NCBI GenBank assembly: GCA_973895155.1
Contig: OZ316892.1
Span: forward strand, 24,490,001-24,554,000
Origin: Marsupella aquatica
Taxonomy: Eukaryota > Marchantiophyta
Reading direction: 5' to 3'
DNA: 64,000 nt
Below, one piece after another: positions 44,201 to 57,520 of this stretch. The notes below the pieces were generated by a model that was given only the letters and a program-made list of their open reading frames with translations, searched no databases and was not told where the DNA came from. Within the stretch, counting starts at the first letter, position 1, and each line of letters opens with the position of its first letter. Position numbers and translations under genes: made by a program.

Positions 44201-47200
44201 ATCCTCCTCCAATGACTGGGATCCACTCTTCATTTCTTCCAAGCAGTTATATTCTGGCCAGTCTCCTCCAGAAGATTTAGCAGAGTCTCCGCCACGCTCT
44301 TGTGTTGGAAACGCCAACGAAGGTAGATCAAGCATCGCCGTTTGCACTCCCAGATCCAAATGTAATTCACTAAGCAACCTGCATGGAACGACACATGATG
44401 AATGGAGATCAGGTATAAAGCTCCATAATAATAAAAGCCAAGTCGCTAGCCACAGCTATTGCGCAGAATTTCTGACACTTCCAATGCTGATATCCTGGAC
44501 TTAGCCTTTGAAACTAAAATTCCACATTATTAAGACCTTTCCGATGATATCCTATGATAGAGGTGCACATCTCCGACTTGACTATAGATGCTCCAAAGTG
44601 ACCAACAATGCAAAGTCACCCATAACAAATTAAACAGCTCAAAATTACAGGAACAATCAACAACTATATGAGATTTAAACCACGTCACGGATCTTCTGCT
44701 CGATGTTCCAAAAGCACGAGGGGTACGTACCCTTTTTCACCTGTCGACATCGGAGTCACCCCTGCGGTTAATACAGGTTGAACAGAACAAGGACTACTTG
44801 CACAGGCTATGGTTGGTGCGACTGAAGAGCCACTAGAGCCCCTTCTCGCAGGCGGAGAAGGCAGTCCGCATGTCATCATCGCAACTGTCTCAGACAATGG
44901 GTCGTCTTTCAGAATTGTCTGCAGCACAATTTCTAATAGTGCTAACTGTAACTCCTCTTCTTCGGTCCACCTTTCCTCAAAATCTGTTCCTTGCACAAGA
45001 GGATCTGAATGAGCCTCATTCACATCAAATTTGGGAGACATAGCCTGTGCATCTTCACATGTTATATAATCAGCCTGAGATGGACACTTACTTCCGCTCA
45101 ATCTACTTCTATCTTTACTAAAAGGCAAGTTTTGTCCACTGTGAATTGCTTCCATATGCTTAGCCTCCTGAGATGGAAATACTCTAACAATTTGGTCACT
45201 GCCGCTACCCTTCGAAATTCTAAAACTACAACCCAATGAAGATTTGCCCATTTTTAGAGAAGAATGTGCGCTACACCCACCGGCACGAGCATCCTCGTGA
45301 CCAGCTCCTACTTTCTGCGGATATTCTTCATGTTTACCCCATGAGCATTGTATTGCATTCCTATTGGCACTATTGGCAATACTACCAAGATCGCCACTCG
45401 GGTTTTTTCCTACTTCTTCCAACACAGTGGTCCTGCAGGTGGAAAACCTTCGTCCCTCAATCTCTGAGCTTGGAAAGGATAACTTGTCCAAGGGGCAGGT
45501 TTCATCTGAGACACTTCCCTCAGACAATCCAGTCATCTTGGGGAAGGTGTTGGCGTTCCTTTGCATGGAATTTGTGGACTCTTGTTTCTCAAAGAGATCC
45601 TTTTCTACTGCTTCATTGTAGGAGTCCAGAAACTCAAATCCTCCACTAGTATCTAACCAATGTTCAATAGACTCTCTTACATCTTGATTCATGAGATTGC
45701 CACCAGATCTCGAGTTCAATTGTCCTGCGTACTCCCTTGACCTCTTGAAGACCATAGTAGATTCATCAAGCACGTGGTTTCCAGTCTCCAGCAAGTTTCT
45801 GCTGATAGTGAAATAATTTACCCGGTCGGTGGCATTTCTCTCCGTACTGAGCTGTAGGGTGGACCGTTCTGTACGGACATTATCCTGACTACCTTCAATA
45901 TCTTCTGCTTCCCATTTATTTACTGCGGGAGGGTTCCCCCTTCTCAGTGACGGCTTCTCTCTTCCTCTCAATTGAGCAATGGTGCTTGCATAACTCTCCA
46001 AGTTAACAGGATCTTTCCTTTTCCTCCTCAGATCAGCTTCCAGTGGCTTTGAATGTTTCTTTCCTAGCCCTCTTTGCTTTTTAACAAACTCCTCATTCAG
46101 CACCTTTGTGATCAGTACCTGAGATGCCTCTTTGGCGTTGGCATCCCAACCTGTCCCATGCTTATCGTACGATATTTCTGTAGAGTCATTCCAATCGTCT
46201 TTTCTCTTCGTACCAAATTCAGCAGTTCGATAGATCAATTTGGGTACTTTCCATTGTTCTCTCCCTGAGTGATGTTTCCTTGACCGTCCTTGAAACTTTT
46301 CTTTTCCTCCTCCCAATCCCATACTTCTCAGCGAGTTCTGCTTACTCTTTACATATTTCTTTTGTGCTAATCTTAATCCTAACTCTTTGGCTTCAGCTTT
46401 TTCAGCCTTTTCCAACAATGTTAACGCATTGACCTTCTCTTTCCTCTTCAGCGTTCCTTCCATCTGAAGTATCGGCTTCTCAGTTCCTTCGAACTTGCCA
46501 TTATGCTCAGATCTGCATGAGGAAGGGGGCCTTGCATTTGACTCGTACACTCTGGGTGAAGCTGAAATCAACAAAGCTGCTCTCCTTTGAGCTTCTTCAT
46601 AGGCTTTCATGACCGACTTCACACTACCAGACCAGCTGGTGTTCAGCTCTGAACTTGAAACCTTGGAGTCAGAATCTTGAGAACGTTCAAAACCCTTCCG
46701 AGTTTCCAGTAGGGTGTCCTCCAACTGGGGCTCTCCACTTTCAGGAGTTTGTTGGGACGGAACCACACTCTTTCGCGAATCGATTCTAGGATCTATTCTG
46801 GTCTCTAGCATTTGCTGACAAGCTGCGTCTCCATCTTTCAAATGGCACTCATCTTGTTGCAACCATTGCACATTGGGGCCAAGCTTATTGAAATGTTCCT
46901 GTGAGTGATCAGGTTCATCGTGTCTTGCTTGCACCTTCATTACTGCATCATCAGCGACACTAACTTCTGTTGTCCTTTCCGAAGGTCCCTCGGTACAATT
47001 CGGTACACTAGAATTATTATCCAAACTTCGTTCCTTCAGTTTTGAAACCAAAACTGTGGATGGGTGCATGTTTGAGGACTCTGGCCTGTTCGGAATGGCT
47101 GGATCTTGGAGTTCTTCTGACTGGCCTACACAATGCTGTAATAAAAGTATGCTGGAATCAAGTGCCTGCAAGAGGTATTCTTTGAAATAGTCTGGTTTCG

Positions 47201-50200
47201 CTACTTGCATATTTGAAGCAGCAGAAGCAGACTGGGTACCTAAGGCTGTATCGTCACGTGCTAAGATACTGTTCAGATTAGGAAACCTTTCAAGAAGGGC
47301 ATCGTTTGACGAAAAGCCCAAGTCTCCTGACAGGTGTGTTTCTGACTCTTGTTTCCCATTGAAACCTATACTCTGATCATTTTCCTGCAGTTGCGTGTCA
47401 GAACCACCTTCGGGCAACTCGCTGTAATCCTGGCATTTGTCTGGTACATCCTTTGCATCTTTTCGGTGATAATTTAATGCCTCTCCGCTTGGAAATGATG
47501 CCGATGGTGTCCTTTTCATTTCTTCTTCTTGTTCGAGAGTAGAGCCAGCTCTATCACTTATCTTCCTATCAACTGGAGTTTGGCTGTTTCTTGTGACTTG
47601 CTTTCCGACAGAATCATCAGAAAGTGTCACCCAAGAGAGAGTTGGTCCGCATTCCCTTTGCCTAATACCAGATTTTGCAGCATGATGCGACCCACTTTTC
47701 CCTGAATCTCTGCTTGGGGATAGTCCAAGTCCTTTCCTCTTGTCATGGTCGTCCAGATCCAGATCTTTTCTGTCACTTTTTACTGTAGAATCAGGAGTTT
47801 TCTGCACGTATCTGGCGAGATTGTCTTCAGTCTTCCTGTCCTGTTGGATGAAGCGACTGACATCAATATCAGCTCGCAGACAGTTACAACGCAAAGAAAC
47901 GTGCTGATCCACTATATCTTAAGTCAGACTACCATGGATAACACTATATCACTAAATCAATGCACATCTACAGCAACTAAAAATGCACAATGAATTCTTG
48001 TACATATCAATCAAATCAAGACATAGTATGTAGGTGTTTGTTTGTGACACTTACTGGATTAGCATCAGGGGTGAATATTGTATGTACCAGACTTTCCAGC
48101 TTCATTCTCTCTACTTGCAGATCTTTCAATTCCTTTACTTGTCGAAGAGAATCACCAAGCAAATAGCAACGTCACTTCACATTATCCGAAAGAGGAAGAA
48201 AGAACAGAATCAATTCTACATGGCAACAGCTAACAAAATGAAGGAAGAATCTGTCCATACTTCCAGAACTATGATGAATCCCGGATGCACAATTCAATCA
48301 GTCAACGTATGTAGTGTTTGCTGTTCAGGTAGATAACAACCTGACGGAACTGATCATAGTCAAAGGTCTCAGCAGTAGAGGCGTCAAGGACCTTCGCTGC
48401 ACTAGCTTCCCCTCCCTCCGACCTGAAACCCCTTTCTTGCGAAACCTGTTTTTTGTCAAACCGTGCGAGTGGTGATGCACTCACAGCATCGTCAAACTCA
48501 GAATTCTTGCATATTAAAGTTTCTGGTAGGAGTTGCGGACGCCTTGGTGCCTTGCATTGTTTGACTAAGGGCCCCTTTCGGTGCTCTTTGCTCTTCCGGA
48601 CGTCAGTGACTGTCTGAGTAGAAGAAGATGCTGCATCATCAGGGCAGGCAGACTTGCTGTGAGTTGTGGGATGTTGAGTGCACTGTTTATGCTTGGAGGG
48701 CTCCAATTGGATTCCTGGTTGTGAGGTCGGTTTAACAATTGCTGTAGGCCCCAACTCATAAGCTTCTGGAGAGGCCCATGCAACCTTCCGCTTGTTTGGA
48801 ACTTGAGACCTCAAGTTCTGTCCAGACCTTCTATCTTTCATCAGCACGTTCAATTCATGTGCCAGCCCAGCAGCAGCAGCTCCAAAAGCTTGCATTTTCA
48901 TTGCTGTTTGGGCAGCCTGACTGTCACGGTTGTTCGCACGAGTAGAGGAGTCCAGACGGAGCGATTTCGTGTTCACTGAAGTCCTTACGATAGACGGTCT
49001 TTGAGATCTTTTGACCTATTGTAGATATCAAACACAGAAGTGATTACCTGTAAGCACCCACGGGAATGAACTTCCCTATTGGAGTATCGCAAAGAAGACA
49101 CTGAGATAAAGATGAACAGTCAGAACAAACTTATGTCTCAGTTTGAAAAAATCTTGACTTGGGTTTATGTAGGGGCTGTTCAAGGAATCTTTCCAGGCAA
49201 AATCTGCTCACATGTCCATCCGGTTTCGTGATCATACCATACTCTGGGTCGCCCGAGCAGCACCTTTGTTCTCACGATCTCTTTTTTTGACAATGCGTTT
49301 AGTGGGACCCCGACCTTCATAGCAGCTATCTCCATCGCGAAACGTATCTGAAACTTTCGTGGATGGGATAGGATCTGGTTTCCTTTTAGGCCCTATGACC
49401 TAGCAAAAAGCAAGATTCATGTAGTGCACGACAAAATGTAAACACTTGGAAAGACAGTTATCTCAAGTTCCAAAGACCATAGTCAAGAGACCATAGCACA
49501 AATACCTAACAAAGTTATCAATAAAAGTTAAGGACAACAATCGTTTTACTTCCTGGAGAACTCCAAAAGCTTACGCTCTGGTCCAACTTGATATATAAGC
49601 TTGATAAGAAAATTTACACTGCATCAATATTGAAATAAGAAAGCATAAACATTAAGATTGATTGATTCAGCATCAATCTGCTTGAATTCTTAGTAGCAGG
49701 TACACAAAGGATTCAACAGAGAGAATGAAAATCAAGAAACAAGGACATGTGAAAGCTTGTCCCTAGAAAGAAGATGTTGTTGTCTTGGGAAAGTATCACC
49801 TACTACACCCTGGACCTTTTTTAACGAGAACTCAGGACAGTCTGTATTAAATGAATAGATTACTACCAATACATAGTGTCATGACTTAGGCAACTTGCCA
49901 CATAAGTCGTATCCCTAGCTTCGCTTACAGCGACAGTGAAATACATCAGTGGGATGAGTTCCAGATGGTACTCCGGCTAAGAAATGTGAAAGTCCCACAC
50001 TCAAAACTGATCTTCATTGAAAAAGCATGTGACTCAAAGGAAACACAGAATTACCTCTACTTGTCTGCGGCAACCAACTGATCCCCGCCGTTTATGCGTA
50101 GAAGTATCAGGAAGCTTTGCCTCTCCTTCAAGTTGGTTAGCTTTCTTTACCAATCTTGTAATCTTCTGATCAAAACTGTGACGAAGGATTTCGTTGGTAC

Positions 50201-53200
50201 TTGATCTCATAGTAGGTGAATATTTAGGTGACATCGAGTCGTCCTGTTGAACCACAGGTGGAGATAGCTCCAATACGCTCAGAGAAGCTTGCTTTGTCTG
50301 CCTTCCTTCCTCAACCTTGTTCGACGCAGATAAGGGGTCCCTCTCATAACTAATAGGCCCAGCAGGTCTCTCCTGGCGAGTCAATGGAGTATGTTCTAGA
50401 GTTCTCTGCGGTGATAATCTAGATTTTCTATGAGCAACCCGCACGTTGAACTTTCCCTGACGCCCTGAAGGTGAACGAGAACATGTGATAGGGTTGCCCA
50501 AAACTTGTTGACCAGCGTCTTCCACTTCGCCATACACGGTCGGATGACCTCCAACTTCAACTTGGAAACATGACCCCGGAGGAGCATTAATTTGAACTGT
50601 AAAAGCTGGCAGATCTTCAGTGCTAACGTCTGCAGAAACTTTCTCATCTTTGTAGGAAGGGTGAGGCATTAACTCGCCCATGCTGCACACTTCAATTGCA
50701 GGATGTTTTCCTTGCAGCAAAGTGTCCGCCCCTTCAACAGCTGGACGATGGAGGATCCTATTACTGGCAATACAATTTTTGTCTGACTCACATTCAAACA
50801 CTTCATCAGGTGTTGATGAAGAACTTCCATTCAAGTGTGCTGCTGACTTTGCGCTCACACCACAATCATGCAGTACAGTATCTTGTTCCTCGTCTGTGTG
50901 GTAAGGACGAGATATCAACTCACGTACGCTATTCACATAGTCTGCGGAATATTTTTCTTCCAACACATTGTCGGGCATCGCAATATCTGTGGTGTGGAGG
51001 ATTCTATTATCAGCAACACAATCTTTGTTTGCATGACTTTGAAACACTTCCCCAAGTGTAGTCAATGTAGTTCCATTTGCATGTGTTTCGGACAACTTTG
51101 TGCTCACACCACCATCCCGTCCTTGAGTAGGGCAACGTTGATCCAGTTGCAATCCCGTTGCAGAAGTCGAGGCTTTTAAGGTTGATTCTTTAACATCTGA
51201 CCCGTACGTAGAATCTAAAGCAGCAATTACACTTTGCAGATAGAGGACAGGCTCTTCAGGTATTAGAGACTTAGCTTCACACTTTTGCCCTATAATCTGT
51301 CCATGGCCCAACTTTTGTTCATCATTCTCTCTAGAGCTCAAAAGGTGTGATTCGGACCTTTTCTTCTCACCCTTTTCCGACAATAGCTCATCAGGGTTCC
51401 TGAACCTTTTCATATCTGATTTAACAACAGTACCCTCAGAAGTGCCTTCAGAATTGTTTCTCCACTTGGTAGAGATTTCATCAGTCCATTTTCCTTTTTT
51501 AATTGACACAGATTTTCTGTGCCTATGTCCTTGAATTCCAACATCCCCGAGCCTCTGAAACATAGGCAGAACCCCAAATCCAATTAGCTCGGACCGAACG
51601 ACGAGATCCAAGATGGCAGTCCCAGTATGTAAGTTCTTGGAGCACATCTAGTGAAAGACTCTGTGAAAGACAGCATTCCAAAATTGTGTCAAACGAATCC
51701 TGCAACCAGAAGTTTCTCTAAAGCCTGAAGTTGCAGAAACTTCAGTGTACTAAGACTAGACACATATTATCAGCAAAGCCCTCACGCTATTGTAAACAGT
51801 AATGCAATACATGGAAAAGTAGCACGGACACATAAGTTTTCTGGCCTTATTTGTGAAGGCATTGTTGTTAAGCAAGAACAGGACTTATCTACTATTTAAA
51901 CTACAGTGGAGCCACACTTACTTCCAAAGCATGCTTGATTCTCGTTGCCATTTGTGCTGTCATAACCGAATCGCGAGTTGAACCGACCCCCAACCTTGCA
52001 AAATTATTCGTGCCAGAAAGTGATATTAAACCTAGAAAACCATTTCCTTGTTTCTTAGAAGAACTAGGAGGCCCGGTTTGATTAAACAAAAGAGGACTAT
52101 AGTGATGCTGGAGAGAATTAGAAGAGGGAGAACTTGGCTTTTGTTTGCATTCTGCAGGCCCATTCTGATTCTGCATGTTCATTGACTGCAAATGATCAAC
52201 AGCTGTTCTCGAAGGTTTTCCGCCCAACGATGTTAGCATCCTGTAATCCTCCAGATTATTACTTCGCTGAATGGCAAGCCCGTTCTGTTTCAAATTTTCC
52301 AGAACGTTTTGGTCTTGCCCTGTCAAAAGACAACAAGTACGTACGGGTGCGACGTAAGTTTCTGGACCCTTCAATCCAATTTTGGCTTGTCCATCCTCCC
52401 ACTCATAGTCAACATCTGAACTGCAGCTCGGTGCCACTACTAGAGGCAGAGAAGTCAGCAACCGCATGTCCGGGTGGGCCTGGAAAGTATGAGAACTTTC
52501 GTCAAAAGTTCTACATCCGCCTTCCTGCAATCGTAGTTTCCAAAAGAGAACATTACTGCATTTTTACCATTTCTCGAAAACAAAGCGTTGATGTCTTTTT
52601 GCACATAAAATAATAAGTGATCTGGATGCCCAGATCCTGATGAAATACAAGTATTGCATCCATCTCTTCGTTCAGCCCGCTAGGTTATCACTCAGGCAAG
52701 CCCTTCCCTTGGTCGCTTCTGTGCTAATAGCAGAATGACCTCTTACCAGTGCATTGGTCTCAATTGGTGTAGAGGTCTGGTTCCTCTTATCCACGGTGAC
52801 AAAGCCATTGAGCTCTGAGGAACTATAGATGTGACTCTCAAAACTTGAACAAAGGACCTCCTCGCTGCATACTTCCCTTTCTTTGCGACTTGCATTGTCA
52901 GAAGCATTTGACCCAGGGAAAGCAAAGAGCTTGAACCGCTCACTTTGACAAGTGACGTTGCAGTTGGAAGTGCAACCAGTGAATAGCTCATGCGAGTTAT
53001 AATGTGGATTTGCTGTAAAAAGGGCAGTAGCAGCTATGCGAGCACCTGAATGTGTGTGGACAGTATTCAGAGTTTGGCCCTTGAGAAAATCCATCAAACT
53101 TCCATCATCTGAGGGATCAGAAGTCTCTTGAACAGTAGTGGGTAGCTCCAAAATCTTGGACTCCGAGGTCCCATCAGCGGGCCCCTGGGACTCCAATGCG

Positions 53201-54661
53201 CCGCCTTCAATTGTAGCGTTGGAACGTATTTCAGGGCCTGCATCATCATCACTTTCTAGAGTGGATACTGCTAAGTCATCCATTTTCTGGCTGCTTTGCA
53301 CATCTTGGAGAGATCTCGCGTTTTCTTGAGAGCCTCCCAATTTCTCATCACTGGTGCTCTCATCTGCTTTGCTAGCGATTTGCAGAGGAGCCAGTTTTGG
53401 AGCGGAGAACTCCACGACATTCCCAGGACATGCCTCAGCGACTCGCTCTATCTGCCTACTGATGAATAACGTATCGGGTTTTTCAGCCTCTGCAGCATCC
53501 CACACAGAAGATGCATCTTCTTCTGAAGACTCATTGCCAATTTCTGCATATTGAAATTACAGTCGCTTGGATCAGGAGGAACTTTCGGGAAAATCAAGTT
53601 CTTCAATTGACGAAGTGGACAAAAGGTGAAATTTCGGTAACGAGAAGTAATGTTCTAATAAGAGAAGCAACTATATCCAGTAATTTCAAAGTCAAAAGGG
53701 TCAGATACCGTCCCTTATATGCTGACTTGGAAGCTTCGACTAAAAGTTAACCCTTACTAAAACAGCTCATCTTACGGGTGACGTTCCAAGGGTCAAGATA
53801 TACTTCACCGAAGAGACAAAGAGGACTCAAGTTCGCGGTTCCATTTTACGGCCTTTGACTGAATTGTCAGAACAAACAACAAGATCTGACACTCGAACTT
53901 CAATTACGATTTAGCACATTTATACATTCGTACAGTCTGATGAAGGTTGAACCCATTGAGAGACTTTCAAAGGCCACGAGTGTGCCTGGGATAGCGGATT
54001 GTCAGATAATGGGAAAGATCAAAAAGCAGTTCAATGAAACGTTGATAAGCTCAACAGAAATATATATGAAATCAGATTCAACCAACGCAAGCGATAACAA
54101 AGATAGCCACGAGAACTGCATTACATTTATATCTACCGCACTAATTGGAAAATGTCACCCACATCACAAAAGCAATAACGATGGCCTAGAGGGAATAAGC
54201 ACCTTCCATCCAACTCAACCCTAAGAAATCGCAGAGAACACGTTGAGGGAAAGTAAGCCAAATTAGAAGAGGCGAAGGACTGAGTAGCAAGCGTATAAAC
54301 GAAACTTTTTTCTGAGCGATGATTTGGGACGATCACTCAATCTTCTCGGAGGTGAGTGTTGTTCCAGTGAATCAATTCCCTCTGATCCCCTGGAAGAACA
54401 TTCAATTCCAAGACTATTGAGTTGCTCGAAAATATTGCGTACTTTTCTACAGGTATGCCTACCGCCAAGGACCAGCAGCTCACCCAGTCGAGCAAGAGAC
54501 GGCCAACGTAGCTGCAGCCGGGGAAAGGTCCGAATGCACAGGACCTCCTCTCGAAACCTGTGACACTCGTGGCGCAATCGGGCAAGGCCTGGCAACCCGC
54601 CTCGCCCTCGCACGCCGCATTTCCTGCTGCTGCTGTGCTTCCGTTCCAGCACCTTCACCAT
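41290..54661 (-). CDS. Giant low-complexity protein, more than 3000 residues, at least 13 exons; tentatively TALPID3-like
   Basis: From the 5' end the exons I can support are 52747..53543, 51922..52524, 51646..51699, 50055..51554, 49238..49399, 48341..49015, 44731..47840, 43023..44378, 42692..42744, 42525..42622, 41970..42318 and 41290..41573. All splice phases agree and give about 3012 residues. A first exon beginning at the ATG at 54661 is plausible, but its donor is uncertain. The protein is Ser/Glu/Lys-rich and mostly disordered. Helical stretches include TAMKMQAFGAAAAGLAHELN, FRQDRKTEDNLARYVQ across a junction, KVNALTLLEKAEKAEAKELG and WTEEEELQLALLEIVLQTIL. Pro-rich regions follow and the C-terminus repeats SEGEL/PGEV motifs. 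The acidic W-E-E helix, the Pro-rich segment and the GEL/GEV tail recall the centrosomal/basal-body protein TALPID3 (PF15324), but that rests on layout and is weak. Otherwise the family is not recognised. Confidence 0.6.
53544..54262. other. Probable first intron of the giant gene
   Basis: The acceptor at 53544 (TATGCAG/AAATTGG on the minus strand) requires an upstream exon ending in phase 1. The only long open stretch upstream on that strand is 54263..54661. No other feature is seen. Confidence 0.45.
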
Positions 54662-54716
54662 TTCTAAACCCTTGTCAACCTCTCATCTCTTCTCGTTTCG
54701 TCACCGGGCAGCCTGT

Positions 54717-55266
54717 TCCACGATTCCGCAATCGAGAGGGAACGATCCGCCACCACCTCCATCGTCATTTCAACAATTCCACACAATCACAGAAGAATGA
54801 TTCGCTACCACTTCCATCGTCACTTCAACAATTCCACAATCACGAAAGAATGGTCCACTAGTCACTTCCGGCTTCATTTCACCAGTTCCACGATCCGAAA
54901 CGAAAGATCCGCTACATCATCCGTCTTCGTTTCAACAATTCCACAATCACAAAAGAACGATCAGCTAGTCACCTCAGTATTCGTTTCAACAGTCCCACAA
55001 TCACAAAAGAATGGTCCGCTACAACATCCGTCTTCGTTTCAAGAGTTCTACAATCACAAAAGAATGATCTGCTACCACCTCCGTCCTCATCTCAAAACTC
55101 ACACAATCACAAAAGAATGGTCCGCTACAACATCCATCTTCATTTCAAGAGTTCCACAAACAGAAAAGAGTGATCCGCTACAACCACCATCGTCACCTCA
55201 ACAATTCCACAATCGCAAAAGAATGGTCCGCTACAACATCCATCATCATTTCAACAATTCCACAGT
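54717..55266 (+). repeat. Minisatellite of about 53-bp units, roughly ten copies
   Basis: Units read CACAATCACAAAAGAATGGT, then CCGCTACAACATCC, then a CTTCRTTTCAASARTTC block, with moderate divergence. The open frame of 183 codons across it (54797..55348) exists because the unit lacks stops in that frame; I do not call it a gene. The array sits just upstream of the start of the giant minus-strand gene. Confidence 0.85.
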
Positions 55267-56099
55267 CAGAAGCATTGCCCCAGACAGAGCAGCACGTTGG
55301 AACCATGCACAATTCGAGAAATCGACTGACGAAACTTCGCAGAGCTAAAATCCAACACAAGTGTTAAAAGAATTCTCGTCCAGCTACTCTAGAAGTTTGG
55401 GCGGAATGGGAGTCGAGCTCCCTCTTTCGAATGTACCCTGCTCCAAAATATTCGAGCAAAGGATTTTTGAAGTTATGAGATTTGTTCAAGTGCCACTCTT
55501 TTCTGTCCAATTCACTACTTTGCCACTCTTTTCTGTCCAATTCACATACTTTGTCACTCTTTTTGGCTTGAACCACCACTGGCCATATAAAAGGAGCAAT
55601 GTCCAAAATTTCTCACTTCTTCACATTATTCTCCTCTACAGTGAGACTTTGCTCCATAATTTTGGGAAAATGTACTCAAAATGGAGTAGCAATGTTTTTG
55701 TCTTGGCTAGTGGCCGTTTAATTACTTACATTGTCACCTTTTAAAGAGAGTGTAATCACATATATTGCCATTCACACTACCTTTAATTATTTCATTGTGA
55801 CCTTTTTTGGTTGACTAAAGTAACTCGGGTTAGCTTGAAGTCCAATGGTCAACATTGGATGGTTGTGAATGTCCCCAAATTAACTTCAACACCCTCATCC
55901 ATTCTTTACCAAGGGGGACAGGGGAGCAAGGCACCCAACCAGGAGACTCTGCGGGAGCAAAGCAAGAGACCCAGCTTAGAGTCAAGGGTTGGAAAGTGTG
56001 TTGCGGTTAGGGGGGCCTGTGCTTCTTTCTGTTCCCGTATGAGATTAAATCTGGACCATGTAATGAGTGAAAATTGTTCCAGTTAGCGTTACACTAACT
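55267..56099. other. Intergenic DNA with a short tandem repeat
   Basis: No gene recognised. TTTGCCACTCTTTTCTGTCC with CAATTCAC is repeated two and a half times at about 55489..55565 (31-35 base units). Confidence 0.55.
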
Positions 56100-57240
56100 T
56101 AGTGGCCCATTGAGGTATGTGTCTAATATCATCATCCACGGTAAGCAGTGGCCCAAGGATTCTGATGTGTAGTGTTCATTTTGGTCAGAACTTCAAACCT
56201 TCACTCAAGGGATAAATTTAAATTTTCTTAAAAGGGATGTGCATTCCTCAAAGTTGGTTTCAAAAGATTTTTGTGTCTGGAATCTATCTTTAGAAAAAAG
56301 AGGTGAGCCCAAGGGAATTTTGATGTGGAGTGCTTATTTTGTGTAATAGTTTTCAAAGGTCAAGCATTCACTCAAGGTTATTTGTATTTATTGAACTTCG
56401 TATCAAAAGATTCTCTTTCATTCAAGGGATTAGAAGCCCAAGGTGATTCTGATCTGAAGTGCTGATGTTGTCCACTGTAGAGTTTTTGATCCCTTTGGGT
56501 CCTTCACTCAATGGGTTTGCAACTTCATTTAAAATTAGTTTTGGTCTTTAGAACAAGAAGCCCGCCCAAGTAAATTATGATATGGAGTGCTTGTTTTGTC
56601 TAGATTTTACACCACAAAGTAGGGCTCCTTCATGAAACTCATTTGCTTTGGTGAACTTCATTTCAAAAGATTCTCTTTCTGGGGATTGCACTTATTAGTT
56701 GGCTCCATTTCAAAAGATTCTTTTCATTCAACTTATTTGCATTTATGCAACTTCATTTTATCAGATATGGAGCTCATTTGCTTTGGAACTCATTTGCTTT
56801 GTTGAACTTCATTTCAAAAGATTCTCTTTCAGGGGATTGCATTTATTAGTTGGCTTCATTTCAAAAGATTCTTGTCATTCAAACTATTTGCATTTATGTA
56901 ACTTCATTTCATAAGATATGGAGCTCATTTGCTTTGGAACTCTTTGCGTTGTTGAACTTCATTTCAAAAGATTCTCTTTCTGGGGGATTGCATTTATTAG
57001 TTGGCTTCATTTCAAAAGATTCTTGTCATTCAAACTATTTGCATTTATGTAACTTCATTTCATAAGATATGGAGCTCATTTGCTTTGGAACTCATTTGCG
57101 TTGTTGAACTTCATTTCAAAAGATTCTCTTTCTGGGGGATTGCATTTATTAGTTGGCTTCATTTCATAAGATTTTCATTCAGGGATTGCTTTCATTGACC
57201 TTCATTCAAAATATTTTTGATCTTGAGTCTATCTTTATAA
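56100..57240 (+). repeat. Satellite-like array with 151-bp units
   Basis: TTAGTTGGCTTCATTTCAAA starts units at about 56696, 56847 and 56998, with a truncated fourth at 57149. Each contains TTTGCATTTATG, ATATGGAGCTCATTTGC and GAACTTCATTTCAAAAGATT. The 56.1-56.65 kb part carries older, more diverged units around GCCCAAG...TGATGTGGAGTGCTT. The short open frames across it, offset by exactly 151 bases, are repeat artefacts. Confidence 0.85.
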
Positions 57241-57434
57241 CAAGAGTTTAGGCACTCGCTTTGGTGAAAGAAAGTCACGGAGTGCCCAGGATGTCCTTGT
57301 AAAGCCACCGTAGGAAACGTCCACTTTAGGAAACGTGGTTGCCTCAAAATGTTCGCGAGTTCTCCTCAGATCACTGCAAAACCAGGCTCGCAGCAGAGGA
57401 GAAATGTGGAGGAGGAATCCGTAACATTACAGAT

Positions 57435-57453
57435 GCAGCAGCAGCAGCAGCAG
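57435..57453 (+). repeat. (GCA)n microsatellite in the glucuronokinase leader
   Basis: GCAGCAGCAGCAGCAGCAG, about 70 bases before the start codon. A second short GCAGCAGCAG lies directly before the ATG. Confidence 0.85.
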
Positions 57454-57520
57454 TGCACCTCGATCGACTAGCTGTGGTTGTGGTGCAGGGATTGTTGGAT
57501 TAGCTGTCGCAGCAGCAGAG

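Noticed and set aside
51523-51705. Full 60-codon frame through 51646 as a single exon
   Set aside because: Only its first 18 codons (51646..51699) fit the phases. Extending it would leave an intron of about 40 bases before 51554, too short for plants.
54797-55348. 183-codon plus-strand frame
   Set aside because: It is the translation of a 53-bp tandem repeat that happens to lack stops; no recognisable protein and repeat-driven composition.
56699-57198. Three similar 65-71-codon frames offset by 151 bases
   Set aside because: They are copies of one satellite unit, not a gene family.
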